The notes: generated by a model from the letters alone, not told the origin. A stretch of DNA of 64,000 bases from Desulfamplus sp964425195 (GCA_964425195.1 CAYRLG010000013.1:42398-106397), one strand, 5' to 3'. Numbered from the stretch's first letter, positions 8,506 through 18,979 are shown. Translations and numbers: made by a program.

Positions 8506-8922
8506 ATGGAAAGAACACTATCTCTCATTAAACCTGACGGGGTTGCCAAAAATATAATTGGTGAGATTATCAAACGTTTTGAAACAGCAGGTATTAAAGT
8601 TGTTGCAATGAAAAAACTTCATCTAAGCCAGAAACAGGCAGAAGGCTTTTATGCTGTGCATAAAGAGAAACCTTTCTTTAAGAGCCTTACAGACTTTATG
8701 ACCTCTGGTCCTATTGTTGCTATGGTACTTGAGGGTGAAGATGTTATTGCAAAGAATCGTAAACTTATGGGTGCAACTAATTTCAAAAATGCTGATGAGG
8801 GCACAATTAGAAGAGAGTATGCAACTGATATTGAAAAAAATGTTGTTCATGGTTCTGACGCACCAGAGACAGCAGCATTTGAAATTGCCTATTTTTTCAG
8901 CACTATGGAAATAGTAGGTTGA
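8506..8922 (+). CDS. ndk: Nucleoside diphosphate kinase
   Basis: A 138-residue nucleoside diphosphate kinase that equilibrates NTP and dNTP pools by phosphate transfer through a histidine. The start ERTLSLIKPDGVAKN is the family N-terminus, and the catalytic His is at residue 115 in NVVHGSDAPETA. Length is normal. It is followed by a clear intrinsic terminator at 8958-9003, so it is probably transcribed alone. Confidence 0.97.
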   Translation: MERTLSLIKPDGVAKNIIGEIIKRFETAGIKVVAMKKLHLSQKQAEGFYAVHKEKPFFKSLTDFMTSGPIVAMVLEGEDVIAKNRKLMGATNFKNADEGTIRREYATDIEKNVVHGSDAPETAAFEIAYFFSTMEIVG

Positions 8923-8957
8923 TTACATAGAGCTAAAAATATCACATCTTGATATCT

Positions 8958-9003
8958 GAAGTCCCCTTCTCCATCAATAGTTTGTTTAAGGAAAGGGGAT
9001 TTC
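8958..9003 (+). terminator. Terminator after ndk
   Basis: GAAGTCCCCTT (8958-8968) pairs with AAGGGGATTTC (8993-9003), 11 pairs including one G-U, followed by TTTATTTT. It separates ndk from the aconitase gene. Confidence 0.8.
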
Positions 9004-9041
9004 TTTATTTTATACAGTTAAATGCAAAGGAGCAAAATATA

Positions 9042-11780
9042 ATGAGCCTTCCAGAATGTAGAAAAACGCTCAACATTAATGGTGAATCCTATACAATATG
9101 CAATATCTCAATACTTGAACAAAAAGGTGTTGCAGATATACAGAGGCTACCCTTTTCCATCAGGATACTTCTTGAGAATCTTTTGCGAAACTTAGATGGA
9201 GATATTGTAAAAGAGCAGGATGTGGTAAATGTCCTGAACTGGGGGTTACATGCACCTAACGAACCAGTTATGATTCCCTTTCACCCTGCACGTGTTCTAA
9301 TGCAAGATTTTACTGGAGTTCCAGCAGTTGTTGACCTTGCGTCTATGCGAGATGCTGTTATGGAAAGTGGTGGGGAGCCTGAAAAGATAAATCCTCTTGT
9401 ACCTGTTGACCTTGTGGTTGACCATTCTGTTCAAGTTGATTTTCATGGAACCGAAAATGCCGCCTCACTTAATGTCGATTTAGAGTATAAAAGAAATATG
9501 GAGCGTTACAGTCTGCTTAAGTGGGCACAAAAAAGTTTTGATAACTTCAGAGTAGTCCCTCCCGGGTCTGGTATCTGCCATCAGGTCAATCTTGAGTATC
9601 TTGCTGAAGTTGTTACAAGTAGGGCTGATGATAGTGCAAAAATAGCCTTTCCTGATACACTTGTTGGTACTGACTCTCACACAACTATGATCAACGGACT
9701 TGGAGTTCTTGGTTGGGGGGTAGGAGGCATTGAAGCAGAGGCTGTGATGTTGGGGCAGCCCTATTTTATGACTCTTCCGGATGTTATTGGTGTTCGTTTG
9801 ACCGGAAAGCCCTCTCTTAGCGTAACAGCAACTGATATAGTGCTTCACATAACCCACATTTTAAGAAAAGAGAAAGTTGTTGAAAAATTTGTGGAGTTTA
9901 CAGGTTCTGGCATGAAGGCTTTATCTTTGACAGATAGAGCCACAATTGCCAACATGTCGCCAGAATATGGTGCAACTATGGGCTTTTTTCCTGTTGATGA
10001 GAATACAATCAACTATCTTGCCATGACAGGAAGAGAGCATCTGACTCAGATAGTTGAGACATACTGCAAAGAGAGTTCTTTATTTTGCACAGGAGATGAG
10101 AGTATTGAGTTTACAAGAGTGGTGGAGATTGATCTTTCTGAAATTAGACCATCAGTAGCAGGTCCGTATAGACCGCAGGACAGAATTTATCTTACAGCGG
10201 TTAAGGACTCTTTTGTAAAAGAGTTTAAATCTGGTGTAAATCCAGTTGTTAATCTCAGTACAAATAGTTCTCTTAATGACTCTATTGTTAACGATAAACA
10301 TTTACTAACCAAAAAAGAAGTATCTATAACAAATGGTAGTGTTGTAATTGCTGCAATCACATCTTGCACCAACACATCAAATCCAAGCGTTATGATTGGA
10401 GCTGGGCTTGCTGCAAAAAAAGCTGTGGAGCTTGGTCTTGAAGTTCCTTGTTTTGTCAAAACGTCTCTGTCACCTGGCTCTAAAGTGGTTGTTGATTATC
10501 TAAAAGCTGCTGGTCTTATGACATATCTTGAAAAACTTGGATTTCATACTGCAGGTTTTGGCTGCATGACCTGTATCGGAAATAGTGGTCCTCTTTGCCC
10601 TGGTGTGGAAGAGGCAATTAAAGCACATGATTTGAAGGTTGCATCTGTACTTTCGGGCAACAGAAATTTTGAGGCAAGAGTTCATCAAAGCACTAAAGCA
10701 AACTACCTTATGTCTCCAATTCTTGTGGTTATTTATGCTTTAGCGGGCAGAATAGATATAGATTTTGATAAAGAGCCGATCGGCTACTCAAGAAAGCTCG
10801 ATAATGCAAGCTCTTCATCATGCTGCTCTAATGACTCTGTCAAACCTGTATTTTTAAAAGATATATTTCCATCTGATAGCGAAATTGCAACTCTTGTGTC
10901 AGAGCATGTTAAACAGCAATATTTTACTGATCAATATTCTACTATATTTAAAGGCGATAAACTGTGGCTTAACCTTGATGTCGCTCAAAGCAAAACATTT
11001 CAGTGGGAGGATAAATCTCTCTATATTAGAAGACCGCCGTTTTTTGAGGGATTTAAACCAGAACCATCTTTGCCCGGAGATATTAAAAATGCAAGACCTC
11101 TTCTTGTGCTTGGAGATTCGATAACCACAGACCACATTTCACCTGCCGGTACAATTCCAAAAGATTATCCTGCTGGTAAATATTTGGAATCTAATGGGGT
11201 AAAACGTGAAGATTTTAACTCTTATGGTTCAAGGCGTGGCAACCATGAAGTTATGATGAGAGGAACATTTGGAAATATTCGTATAAAGAACAGACTTGCA
11301 GACAAGCAGGGAAGTTTTACACTTAAAATGCCTGAAAATAATATCACGTCAGTTTTTGATGCTGCTATGGCTTATGCAAAAGAGTCAACTCCTCTTATTA
11401 TACTTGGTGGAAAAGAGTATGGAACAGGCTCTTCAAGAGATTGGGCAGCAAAAGGGACAAATCTTTTAGGTGTCAAGGCAGTTATTGCACAATCCTTTGA
11501 AAGAATCCACAGAAGCAATCTTGTTGGAATGGGAGTTCTGCCATTAATCTTTGCGGGCAACCAAAGCTATGAATCCTTAGGATTGACAGGCAGCGAAACC
11601 TTTACCATTGAAGGTATTGCAGATATGGAGCCGGGCTGCACTTTAAAGGTAAAAGCTATGAAGGATAGCGGAGAGGTATCAGAGTTTGATGTAATCTCCC
11701 GCTTAGATAACCATGTTGATCTATCCTATTACAGAAACGGCGGTATTCTGCCTTATGTTTTAAGGCAGATTATTGCGTAA
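9042..11780 (+). CDS. acnA: Aconitate hydratase, AcnA type
   Basis: The product is a 912-residue aconitase that interconverts citrate and isocitrate in the TCA cycle. Cluster cysteines are about 442 (SCTNTSNPS), 508 and 511 (CMTCIG); the swivel domain carries GKEYGTGSSRDWAAKGT. The ATG at 9042 follows AAAGGAGC; an upstream TTG frame from 8949 would run through the ndk terminator and is rejected. Two polar insertions interrupt the protein, one just before the first cluster cysteine (bases about 10250-10310) and one Ser/Cys-rich linker between the core and the swivel domain (about 10800-10845). No other TCA genes are adjacent. Confidence 0.95.
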   Translation: MSLPECRKTLNINGESYTICNISILEQKGVADIQRLPFSIRILLENLLRNLDGDIVKEQDVVNVLNWGLHAPNEPVMIPFHPARVLMQDFTGVPAVVDLASMRDAVMESGGEPEKINPLVPVDLVVDHSVQVDFHGTENAASLNVDLEYKRNMERYSLLKWAQKSFDNFRVVPPGSGICHQVNLEYLAEVVTSRADDSAKIAFPDTLVGTDSHTTMINGLGVLGWGVGGIEAEAVMLGQPYFMTLPDVIGVRLTGKPSLSVTATDIVLHITHILRKEKVVEKFVEFTGSGMKALSLTDRATIANMSPEYGATMGFFPVDENTINYLAMTGREHLTQIVETYCKESSLFCTGDESIEFTRVVEIDLSEIRPSVAGPYRPQDRIYLTAVKDSFVKEFKSGVNPVVNLSTNSSLNDSIVNDKHLLTKKEVSITNGSVVIAAITSCTNTSNPSVMIGAGLAAKKAVELGLEVPCFVKTSLSPGSKVVVDYLKAAGLMTYLEKLGFHTAGFGCMTCIGNSGPLCPGVEEAIKAHDLKVASVLSGNRNFEARVHQSTKANYLMSPILVVIYALAGRIDIDFDKEPIGYSRKLDNASSSSCCSNDSVKPVFLKDIFPSDSEIATLVSEHVKQQYFTDQYSTIFKGDKLWLNLDVAQSKTFQWEDKSLYIRRPPFFEGFKPEPSLPGDIKNARPLLVLGDSITTDHISPAGTIPKDYPAGKYLESNGVKREDFNSYGSRRGNHEVMMRGTFGNIRIKNRLADKQGSFTLKMPENNITSVFDAAMAYAKESTPLIILGGKEYGTGSSRDWAAKGTNLLGVKAVIAQSFERIHRSNLVGMGVLPLIFAGNQSYESLGLTGSETFTIEGIADMEPGCTLKVKAMKDSGEVSEFDVISRLDNHVDLSYYRNGGILPYVLRQIIA

Positions 11781-11835
11781 AGCTAATTGTAATAATTTCA
11801 CTAAATTCTATAAATCTTTAAAGGAATTTGTATGA

Positions 11836-12492
11836 ATGAATAGGTCTGAATTAGGATCAACCACAGCAAAAGGCGGTTTTGCAAATGAGTTAAAAATTTG
11901 CGAAAAATTTAATAATTGGGCAAATGACTCTGAGGCTAAAGATTGGCTAAAGATCATGGGATACAATATTGAAAGAATAGATTCTGTTACAGCTATCCAG
12001 ATTCCTACAAGAATTAGAAGAGATACTCTTGGTAAGTTCAATATTTCTGCAAGCGATTACAATGAGTTTGTAAAATTTAAAAAGGCTGATGCTCAGATAA
12101 GAGTAGTAATAAAGATAGGAGAGATTCTTAAAATCGAGAATCTCTCCTTAAAAAAAGCATATTCTAATGCTGATTATAACCAGATAGATAAACGTAATGT
12201 AGATTCTTACCAAGAGATGTGGTGGTTTGATGATGAGATAGCCGTCTGGCTTAAACTCTTTACTGGTGAAATTACACCTAAAGAGGCTGACAAATTCTCG
12301 TCTGCAATAAGCCCAAGAGATACAAGAAGAGTTTTCATTGATGAGATGCCTGAAAATATACAAAAAAAGATTATCAGCTTTTTTGAAAATAACAAAATCC
12401 TTGTAGTTAGCGATATTTTAAAGGGAAGAGGCGGATTGTTAAATTCAAGCCTTGTGAGCTTTTTAATATTGATAAGTGATATTGGAAAATAG
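11836..12492 (+). CDS. Type II restriction endonuclease, probably C-terminally damaged
   Basis: A 218-residue protein starting MNRSELGSTTAKGGFANE and containing FKKADAQIRVVIK and YNQIDKRNVD. It resembles a type II restriction endonuclease family as I recall it, and its stop codon directly abuts the start of a DNA methyltransferase gene. The family normally continues after the ILKGRG segment by about 60 residues with a GSLKIGKITMQRKGG-like core and an FKINPxELF end. Here the frame runs into LLNSSLVSFLILISDIGK and stops. In another frame the same DNA (12435-12479) encodes IVKFKPCELFNIDK, resembling the missing end. This indicates an internal deletion with frame change, so the nuclease is probably inactive. 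Confidence 0.6.
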   Translation: MNRSELGSTTAKGGFANELKICEKFNNWANDSEAKDWLKIMGYNIERIDSVTAIQIPTRIRRDTLGKFNISASDYNEFVKFKKADAQIRVVIKIGEILKIENLSLKKAYSNADYNQIDKRNVDSYQEMWWFDDEIAVWLKLFTGEITPKEADKFSSAISPRDTRRVFIDEMPENIQKKIISFFENNKILVVSDILKGRGGLLNSSLVSFLILISDIGK

Positions 12493-13290
12493 ATGAAAGA
12501 AATTAATAGGGTTTATCTTGGGGATTGTGTAGAGATAATGGAAGCATTTCCAACTGAATCAGTTGATCTCGTTTTTGCGGATCCGCCATTTAATATCGGT
12601 ATTAAGTATGACAATTATAGCGATAATAAAAGTTATGACAGCTATTATGATTGGTCTGACAAATGGATTAGAGAGACATTTAGGATATTAAAAAAAAATG
12701 GGTCAATATATGTTGCTATTGGAGATGAATTTGCTGCTGAGATAAACATAATTTTAAAGAAAACGGGTTATAATTTTAGAAATTGGATTGTATGGTATTA
12801 TACATTTGGTCAAAATCAAAAGAAAAAATTTAACCGTTCTCATACTCATATTTTATATTTTACAAAGGATAAAGAGAACTTTACTTTTAATGCTGATGAG
12901 ATAAGAATTCCATCAGCAAGGCAGCTTGTCTATAATGATAAAAGAGCAAATCCAAAAGGAAAAATTCCTGATGATGTTTGGCAGTTTTCCCGCGTATGCG
13001 GAACCTTTAAAGAGAGGATAGGAGAACACCCTTGCCAGATGCCTGAAAATATTCTTGAGAGAATTATAAAAACAAGCTCTCTTGAAGGTGATACTATTTT
13101 AGACCCATTTGGAGGAACTGGAACAACTGCCTCAGTTGCAAAAAAATTAGGAAGAAATTTTATCACTATTGATATATCGGAAAAATATGTTGAAGTGATT
13201 GAAAAAAGGCTAAAAGGGGAGAAAGCAGAAGCTATTATAACCGATAATACCCTAAAATTATTAAAGAACTTAACCTTATTTGACCTATAA
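12493..13290 (+). CDS. DNA methyltransferase (beta-class, N6-adenine or N4-cytosine)
   Basis: A 265-residue S-adenosylmethionine-dependent DNA amino-methyltransferase. The catalytic motif IV, DPPF, is at residues 30-33, near the N-terminus, and the cofactor motif LDPFGGTGTTA is near residue 200; this order defines the beta class. It starts immediately after the restriction nuclease stop, so the two form a translationally linked restriction-modification pair. The site specificity cannot be read from the sequence. It ends shortly before clpB. Confidence 0.9.
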   Translation: MKEINRVYLGDCVEIMEAFPTESVDLVFADPPFNIGIKYDNYSDNKSYDSYYDWSDKWIRETFRILKKNGSIYVAIGDEFAAEINIILKKTGYNFRNWIVWYYTFGQNQKKKFNRSHTHILYFTKDKENFTFNADEIRIPSARQLVYNDKRANPKGKIPDDVWQFSRVCGTFKERIGEHPCQMPENILERIIKTSSLEGDTILDPFGGTGTTASVAKKLGRNFITIDISEKYVEVIEKRLKGEKAEAIITDNTLKLLKNLTLFDL

Positions 13291-13426
13291 CCATAAACAT
13301 TTCAACAAAAAATATCGAATTGACAATAACATAGGTTGTATTACTTTTGAGCTGGATATAAAAAACTCATACAGAATCAAATATGCAACTTATGTTAAAA
13401 GATATTCAACTCATGGAGGAATAAAT

Positions 13427-16102
13427 ATGCAATTCGATAAATTCACAATAAAATCACAGCAGACCATTCAGGCAGCCCAGTCAATTGCCTTGAGAAAAAA
13501 TAATCAGGCAATTGAGCCTGTCCATATATTAAAAGCAATGATGGAGGATAAAGACGGGCTTATACCTTCTATCATTAAAAGAGCTTGTGGAGTTACAACA
13601 GAGAGCCGAGTTACAGATCAGTTAATCAAAAAGATTGATAGTGCCTTAGATAAATTAGTTCAAGTTACTGGCTCTTCTGCTGATATATATCTCTCAAAAG
13701 ATACAAAGCGTATTCTTGATAGAGCTTTTGTTGAAGCTGAAGATATGAAAGATCAGTATGTGAGCCTTGAACATATACTCCTTGCATTAATTAATGTGTC
13801 AGGACCTCATCAGGAGCTATTTAAAGGAATAGGAGGTGATGGTCTTAGCGGAACTGGTCTTACAAGAGATATGGTTCTATCAGCTCTCAAAGATATCCGC
13901 GGCAACCAGACCATTACAGATCAAAATCCAGAGGAGAAATATCAGGCACTTGAGCGTTTTGGCAGAAATCTTACTGAACTTGCAAGATCAGGTAAACTCG
14001 ACCCTGTTATCGGACGAGATGAAGAGGTCAGAAGAATTGTACAGGTATTATCTCGAAGACGTAAAAACAATCCAGTTCTAATCGGCGAACCTGGAGTTGG
14101 CAAAACTGCTATTGTTGAAGGTCTTGCCCAGAGAATTGTGGCTGGAGATGTATCTGAAAGCCTTAAAAATAGGAAAGTTATAGCTCTTGATATGGGTGCA
14201 TTGGTTGCTGGTGCAAAATATAGAGGAGAATTTGAAGAGCGTTTAAAGGCGGTTTTAAAAGAGGTTGAAGCATCACAAGGCGAAATTGTGCTCTTTATTG
14301 ACGAGCTTCACACAGTTGTCGGTGCTGGTGCTGCAGAAGGCTCAATGGATGCCTCTAATATGCTAAAACCTGCCTTAGCTCGCGGAACTTTAAGATGCGT
14401 AGGTGCAACAACCTTAGATGAGTACCGCAAATATATTGAAAAAGATGCAGCCCTTGAGCGTAGATTCCAGCCCGTATTTGCCGCCGAGCCTTCAGTTGAA
14501 GCGACAATATCGATTTTAAGAGGTCTTAAAGAGAAATACGAGGTTCATCATGGCGTTAGAATCAAAGATTCTGCAATTGTTGCTGCTGCAACTCTATCGC
14601 ATCGATATATTGCTGACAGATTTCTTCCAGATAAAGCAATCGATCTTATTGATGAGGCAGCATCTCGTTTAAGAATTGAGATTGACAGCATGCCGCTTGT
14701 GATTGATGAGGTTCAAAGACGAATGGTTCAGGCTGAAATCGAGCGGCAGGCACTAACAAAAGAGAAAGACCCTGCATCAATGGAGAGGCTTGTCAAATTA
14801 GAGAAAAAGATTGATCAGATGAGGGCAGAAATTGAGCCGATGCTTCAGCATTGGGAGAGTGAAAAGAGGCTTATTCAAGAGATCACCACAATCAGAGAAA
14901 AGATTGATCAGGCTCAGACTGAGGCAAAGATTGCAGAGCGTGAAGGCGATTTAGCAAAAGTCGCCCAGATTAAGTATGGAACAATCGAAGATTTGCAGCG
15001 TCAGGTTAGTGCAAAAAAATCAGAGCTTGATACGCTTCAGCAAGATAAAAGAATGCTTAAAGAAGATGTTGAAGACTCTGACATTGCAGATGTTGTCTCA
15101 TCATGGACAGGAATTCCAGTATCAAGGATGTTAAAAGGCGAGCAGGAAAAGTTGGTGCAGATGGAGTCTCATATCCAAAAACGGGTTATTGGTCAAAAAA
15201 AGGCAATTGATGCTGTGGCAAATGCTGTCAGAAGAGCACGTTCAGGGTTGCAGTCAGCAGACAGACCGATTGGAACATTTATGTTTATGGGTCCGACTGG
15301 TGTTGGAAAAACTGAGCTTGCCAAAGCACTTGCTGAGTTTATCTTTGATACTGAACAGGCAATGGTTCGTATTGATATGTCTGAGTATATGGAGAAGCAT
15401 TCAGTAGCTCGCCTTATCGGTGCTCCTCCTGGTTATGTTGGGTATGAAGAGGGCGGAGCATTGACAGAGGCAGTAAGACGCAGACCTTACGCTGTTCTTC
15501 TTTTTGATGAGATTGAAAAAGCCCACCCTGATGTTTTCAATATTCTGCTTCAGGTGCTTGATGACGGCAGAATGACTGACGGGCATGGAAGAACTGTCGA
15601 TTTCACCAACACCATAATTATTATGACATCAAATGTTGGAAGTCAGTTTATACAAGATTCTGGGATATTTATGAGCAACGCTGACAAACTTGCCAAAAAG
15701 TCCGACATATCAGATATTAAACTTTTTAATAAAAGCATGTCCGAAGCCCTTAAAGCATCATTTAAGCCTGAATTTTTAAACAGAATTGATGAAATCATAA
15801 CCTTTCAAAACCTTTCTAAAGAGGATATAAAGGCAATTGCACAGATTCAGATAAATGGTTTAAATAAGCGTCTTGCTCAAAGAAAGATTGAGGTAAAACT
15901 ATCTGATAGCGCTATGGAGTTTATTGCAGACAAAGGCTATGATCCAGCGTTTGGTGCAAGACCTTTAAAGAGAGTTATCCAACAGCTTATGGAAAATCCG
16001 CTTGCAATGGCTCTATTAAAAGGGGATTTTAAAGATGGAGATACTATTCATTTTGAAGTTGATGTTGATAAAACAGGTGAAGAGAGTCTTAAAATGGTCT
16101 AA
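13427..16102 (+). CDS. clpB: Disaggregase chaperone ClpB
   Basis: An 891-residue Hsp100 disaggregase that extracts proteins from aggregates together with DnaK. Order of domains: N-terminal repeat domain, first AAA+ module with GEPGVGKT near residue 220 and LFIDELHT, a coiled-coil middle domain rich in Glu/Lys/Gln, and a second AAA+ module with GPTGVGKTE near residue 622 and LLFDEIEKAHP. The ATG at 13427 follows GGAGG at 13415-13419; the open frame upstream to 13280 has no family match. A polar stretch in the second AAA+ module (bases about 15645-15745) makes it longer than usual. No clear heat-shock promoter was recognised. Confidence 0.96.
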   Translation: MQFDKFTIKSQQTIQAAQSIALRKNNQAIEPVHILKAMMEDKDGLIPSIIKRACGVTTESRVTDQLIKKIDSALDKLVQVTGSSADIYLSKDTKRILDRAFVEAEDMKDQYVSLEHILLALINVSGPHQELFKGIGGDGLSGTGLTRDMVLSALKDIRGNQTITDQNPEEKYQALERFGRNLTELARSGKLDPVIGRDEEVRRIVQVLSRRRKNNPVLIGEPGVGKTAIVEGLAQRIVAGDVSESLKNRKVIALDMGALVAGAKYRGEFEERLKAVLKEVEASQGEIVLFIDELHTVVGAGAAEGSMDASNMLKPALARGTLRCVGATTLDEYRKYIEKDAALERRFQPVFAAEPSVEATISILRGLKEKYEVHHGVRIKDSAIVAAATLSHRYIADRFLPDKAIDLIDEAASRLRIEIDSMPLVIDEVQRRMVQAEIERQALTKEKDPASMERLVKLEKKIDQMRAEIEPMLQHWESEKRLIQEITTIREKIDQAQTEAKIAEREGDLAKVAQIKYGTIEDLQRQVSAKKSELDTLQQDKRMLKEDVEDSDIADVVSSWTGIPVSRMLKGEQEKLVQMESHIQKRVIGQKKAIDAVANAVRRARSGLQSADRPIGTFMFMGPTGVGKTELAKALAEFIFDTEQAMVRIDMSEYMEKHSVARLIGAPPGYVGYEEGGALTEAVRRRPYAVLLFDEIEKAHPDVFNILLQVLDDGRMTDGHGRTVDFTNTIIIMTSNVGSQFIQDSGIFMSNADKLAKKSDISDIKLFNKSMSEALKASFKPEFLNRIDEIITFQNLSKEDIKAIAQIQINGLNKRLAQRKIEVKLSDSAMEFIADKGYDPAFGARPLKRVIQQLMENPLAMALLKGDFKDGDTIHFEVDVDKTGEESLKMV

Positions 16103-16162
16103 ACAAAAAAACGTATAATGTAAAGAGCATATAAAAACAACTAAATTACACAGAGGAATTTA

Positions 16163-18922
16163 ATGGAGAAAAAAATTTTAGGATTATCATCATCGGCTGT
16201 TGTTGAAGCCAGAAAGAGTTATGGTTCAAATCAATTGACAAAACAGGAGGTTGAAAGTTTTTGGGATAAGTATAAGGGCAACTTTGATGATCCCATTATC
16301 AAGATACTTTTAGTAGCACTTGCCATTAATGTTATTTTTGTGTTTATTGGCAAGGCACATTGGTATGAATCTTTCGGAATTGCGATTGCTGTTCTTCTTG
16401 CAACTCTTGTTGGTACGTGGTCAGAACATAAGAACGAGGCAACATTTCAGCAGTTGCAGGACGATGCATCAAAGATCAAGTGTAAAGTGTTCAGAGATGG
16501 AAGTATTGCTGAAATAGATATTGACGATATTGTTGTTGGTGATTTTATACTGCTCCAGTCTGGCGACAAAATTCCGGCGGATGGTATTATCTTTAGTGGT
16601 AGTATTAAAGTGGATCAGGCAACTCTAAATGGAGAGTCAGCAGAGGCAAAGAAGTTAAAACCCTCTGACGACTCTTCTTTTTATAGAAGCAACAAGCAGA
16701 TTACAGATTACGATCCTGATTTTGATAAGGAGATCGATTTCCTTGATCCACACAAACTCTTTCGTGGAACTGTTGTCTGCTCAGGTGAAGCTGTCATGGT
16801 CGCTAAAAGAGTTGGTGATGCCTCTCAGTATGGTAAACTTGCCCTTGAGATGCAGACAGAAGATAGAGAAAGCCCGTTAAAGGTAAAACTTGGCGATCTT
16901 GCAGACTCTATAAGTCTGTTTGGGTATATCGGTGGAGCCTTGATTGCAGTAGCATTTATATTCAAGAAGATTGTCTTAGAAAATGATTTTAATATGGCGA
17001 AAATACTTGAGTATGTCTCAATCTGGCAAAATCCTGCAAACGATATTGTCAATGCTGTAATTCTTGCTGTAATAATTATTGTTGTTGCCGTGCCAGAAGG
17101 GCTACCAATGATGATTGCAATGGTTCTATCTCTTAACATGAGGAAGATGCTCAACGACAATATCTTGGTGAGAAAACTTGTTGGAATAGAGACCTCAGGA
17201 AGTTTAAATATCCTATTTTCTGATAAAACAGGCACAATCACCAAAGGGCAGCTTGAAGTTGTAACTTTTATCAGCGGTGAGAATAAGCCATTTAACAAAT
17301 TTGACGAAATTATGACAGAACTCAAAGAGCTTCTTCATATCTCAATTGCCCATAATACCAATGCACTCTTTTCTGACGAAGGTGGTGTAACAAAGATTAT
17401 CGGAGGTAATGCAACTGAAAGAGCATTGGTTGGATTCATCAATATGGGGGAACGCGTTGATTATCAGATGGAAAAGGTGTTTACCATACCTTTTAGCAGT
17501 GATAAAAAATACTCTGCAACTCAGATTAAAGCCAAAGGGGAGCCATCTTTACAGCCCTCAGTTATCAAAAACTCTGATACTGATGACTTAACTTTGATTA
17601 AAGGTGCTCCTGAAAAAATTATCGAAAAATGTACCACCTACTATAGCTACAACGGCGAGATAAAAGAGCTTGCCAAATCTGATATCGCCAATCTTGAGAA
17701 AACCATGAATGAGCTTGCAGCAAGGGCAATAAGAGTGATTGCCCTTGCTACATCTAACGAACCTCTTGAAGAGGATAAACCCTTTTCCGAGATGACTCTT
17801 GTTGGTATTGTTGGCATACGTGATGACGTTAGAGCTGAGGCAATATCTGCAATTAAAGAGGTTCAAGGTGCTGGTATTCAGGTTGTTATGATTACTGGAG
17901 ATAGACGAGAGACCGCTATTGCAATTGCAAAAGAGTCTGGTCTTATGCAAAGTGATGACGATGTTATTTTGACATCTGAAGAGCTTCAGACAATATCAGA
18001 CGATGAGCTTAAAAAAGTGCTTCCTAAAATTAGAGTTATTGCAAGAGCTTTGCCTACAGACAAGAGCCGTTTAGTAAAAGTTGCTCAAGAGCTTAACCTT
18101 GTTGTTGGAATGACAGGAGATGGGGTTAATGACGCTCCAGCACTTAAGAAATCTGATGTTGGTTTTGCAATGGGAAGCGGTACAGAGGTTGCAAAAGAGG
18201 CTGGCGATATTGTTATTCTTGACGATAACTTTATCTCAATTGAAAAGGCGGTACTCTATGGACGAACAATTTTTAAAAGCATCCGAAAATTTATCATCTT
18301 CCAGTTATCCATAAATGTCAGTGCTGTTCTCATCTCGTTTATTGGTCCTCTAATTGGACTTGTTCAGCCTCTTACAATCACACAGATGCTCTGGGTTAAT
18401 TTAGTTATGGATACACTTGCAGCACTTGCATTTGGAGGAGAGCCGGCTTTAAGACGATACATGAATGAACTTCCTAAACGGCGTGATGAAAAAATTGTAT
18501 CCTCTGACATGTGGAGTGCTATTTTGATGGGTGGTATTTTTGTATCGAGTCTGAGCATATTTTTTCTCACATCAGATTGGATAGCTGACTTTTTCCGATT
18601 TGGACCTGATGGAAGCCACGACATGTACCTATACACTGGTTTTTTCTCCTTTTTTGTATTTATAAGCATATTGAACGGATTGAACGCAAGAACAGAGACC
18701 ATGAACCTGTTTGAGCACATTACCCAAAACATGGGATTTGTAAAGGTTATGTCCTCTATTCTTGCAATACAGGTTATAATGACATACCTTGGCGGAGTGA
18801 TATTAAGAACTCACGGGCTTGTATTCAAAGAGTGGCTTTTGATAATCGGGCTTGCACTTTTGATTATCCCTCTCGATCTTTTGAGAAAGTTTATAATGCA
18901 CAACCTATTGCATAAAAGTTGA
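16163..18922 (+). CDS. Calcium-translocating P-type ATPase, PMCA-like
   Basis: The 919-residue protein has the full P-type plan: actuator-domain segment VDQATLNGESAEAKK, the M4 motif VPEGLP, the phosphorylation site SDKTGTITKG with Asp about 354, the nucleotide-binding segment LIKGAPE, the hinge MTGDGVNDAPALKKSDVGFAMG, and a C-terminal block of six membrane helices. PEGLP and the general sequence fit calcium exporters of the plasma-membrane type. It starts 60 bases after clpB behind GAGG, so cotranscription is possible. A polar insertion lies just before LIKGAPE (about 17520-17600). Confidence 0.9.
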   Translation: MEKKILGLSSSAVVEARKSYGSNQLTKQEVESFWDKYKGNFDDPIIKILLVALAINVIFVFIGKAHWYESFGIAIAVLLATLVGTWSEHKNEATFQQLQDDASKIKCKVFRDGSIAEIDIDDIVVGDFILLQSGDKIPADGIIFSGSIKVDQATLNGESAEAKKLKPSDDSSFYRSNKQITDYDPDFDKEIDFLDPHKLFRGTVVCSGEAVMVAKRVGDASQYGKLALEMQTEDRESPLKVKLGDLADSISLFGYIGGALIAVAFIFKKIVLENDFNMAKILEYVSIWQNPANDIVNAVILAVIIIVVAVPEGLPMMIAMVLSLNMRKMLNDNILVRKLVGIETSGSLNILFSDKTGTITKGQLEVVTFISGENKPFNKFDEIMTELKELLHISIAHNTNALFSDEGGVTKIIGGNATERALVGFINMGERVDYQMEKVFTIPFSSDKKYSATQIKAKGEPSLQPSVIKNSDTDDLTLIKGAPEKIIEKCTTYYSYNGEIKELAKSDIANLEKTMNELAARAIRVIALATSNEPLEEDKPFSEMTLVGIVGIRDDVRAEAISAIKEVQGAGIQVVMITGDRRETAIAIAKESGLMQSDDDVILTSEELQTISDDELKKVLPKIRVIARALPTDKSRLVKVAQELNLVVGMTGDGVNDAPALKKSDVGFAMGSGTEVAKEAGDIVILDDNFISIEKAVLYGRTIFKSIRKFIIFQLSINVSAVLISFIGPLIGLVQPLTITQMLWVNLVMDTLAALAFGGEPALRRYMNELPKRRDEKIVSSDMWSAILMGGIFVSSLSIFFLTSDWIADFFRFGPDGSHDMYLYTGFFSFFVFISILNGLNARTETMNLFEHITQNMGFVKVMSSILAIQVIMTYLGGVILRTHGLVFKEWLLIIGLALLIIPLDLLRKFIMHNLLHKS

Positions 18923-18945
18923 TGGTTAGCCATAATTAAAAAAAC

Positions 18946-18979
18946 GATAGTGCTTAAGATTTTCTATTTAAGCACTATC
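18946..18979. terminator. Hairpin after the calcium ATPase gene
   Basis: GATAGTGCTTA (18946-18956) pairs perfectly with TAAGCACTATC (18969-18979) around a 12-base loop. The plus-strand downstream side has no strong T-run, while the minus-strand reading has one, so it is a likely but not ideal terminator. Confidence 0.55.

Noticed and set aside
8949..9041. Upstream extension of aconitase from a TTG at 8949
   Set aside because: It would be translated through the ndk terminator and lacks family similarity; the ATG at 9042 has a good RBS.
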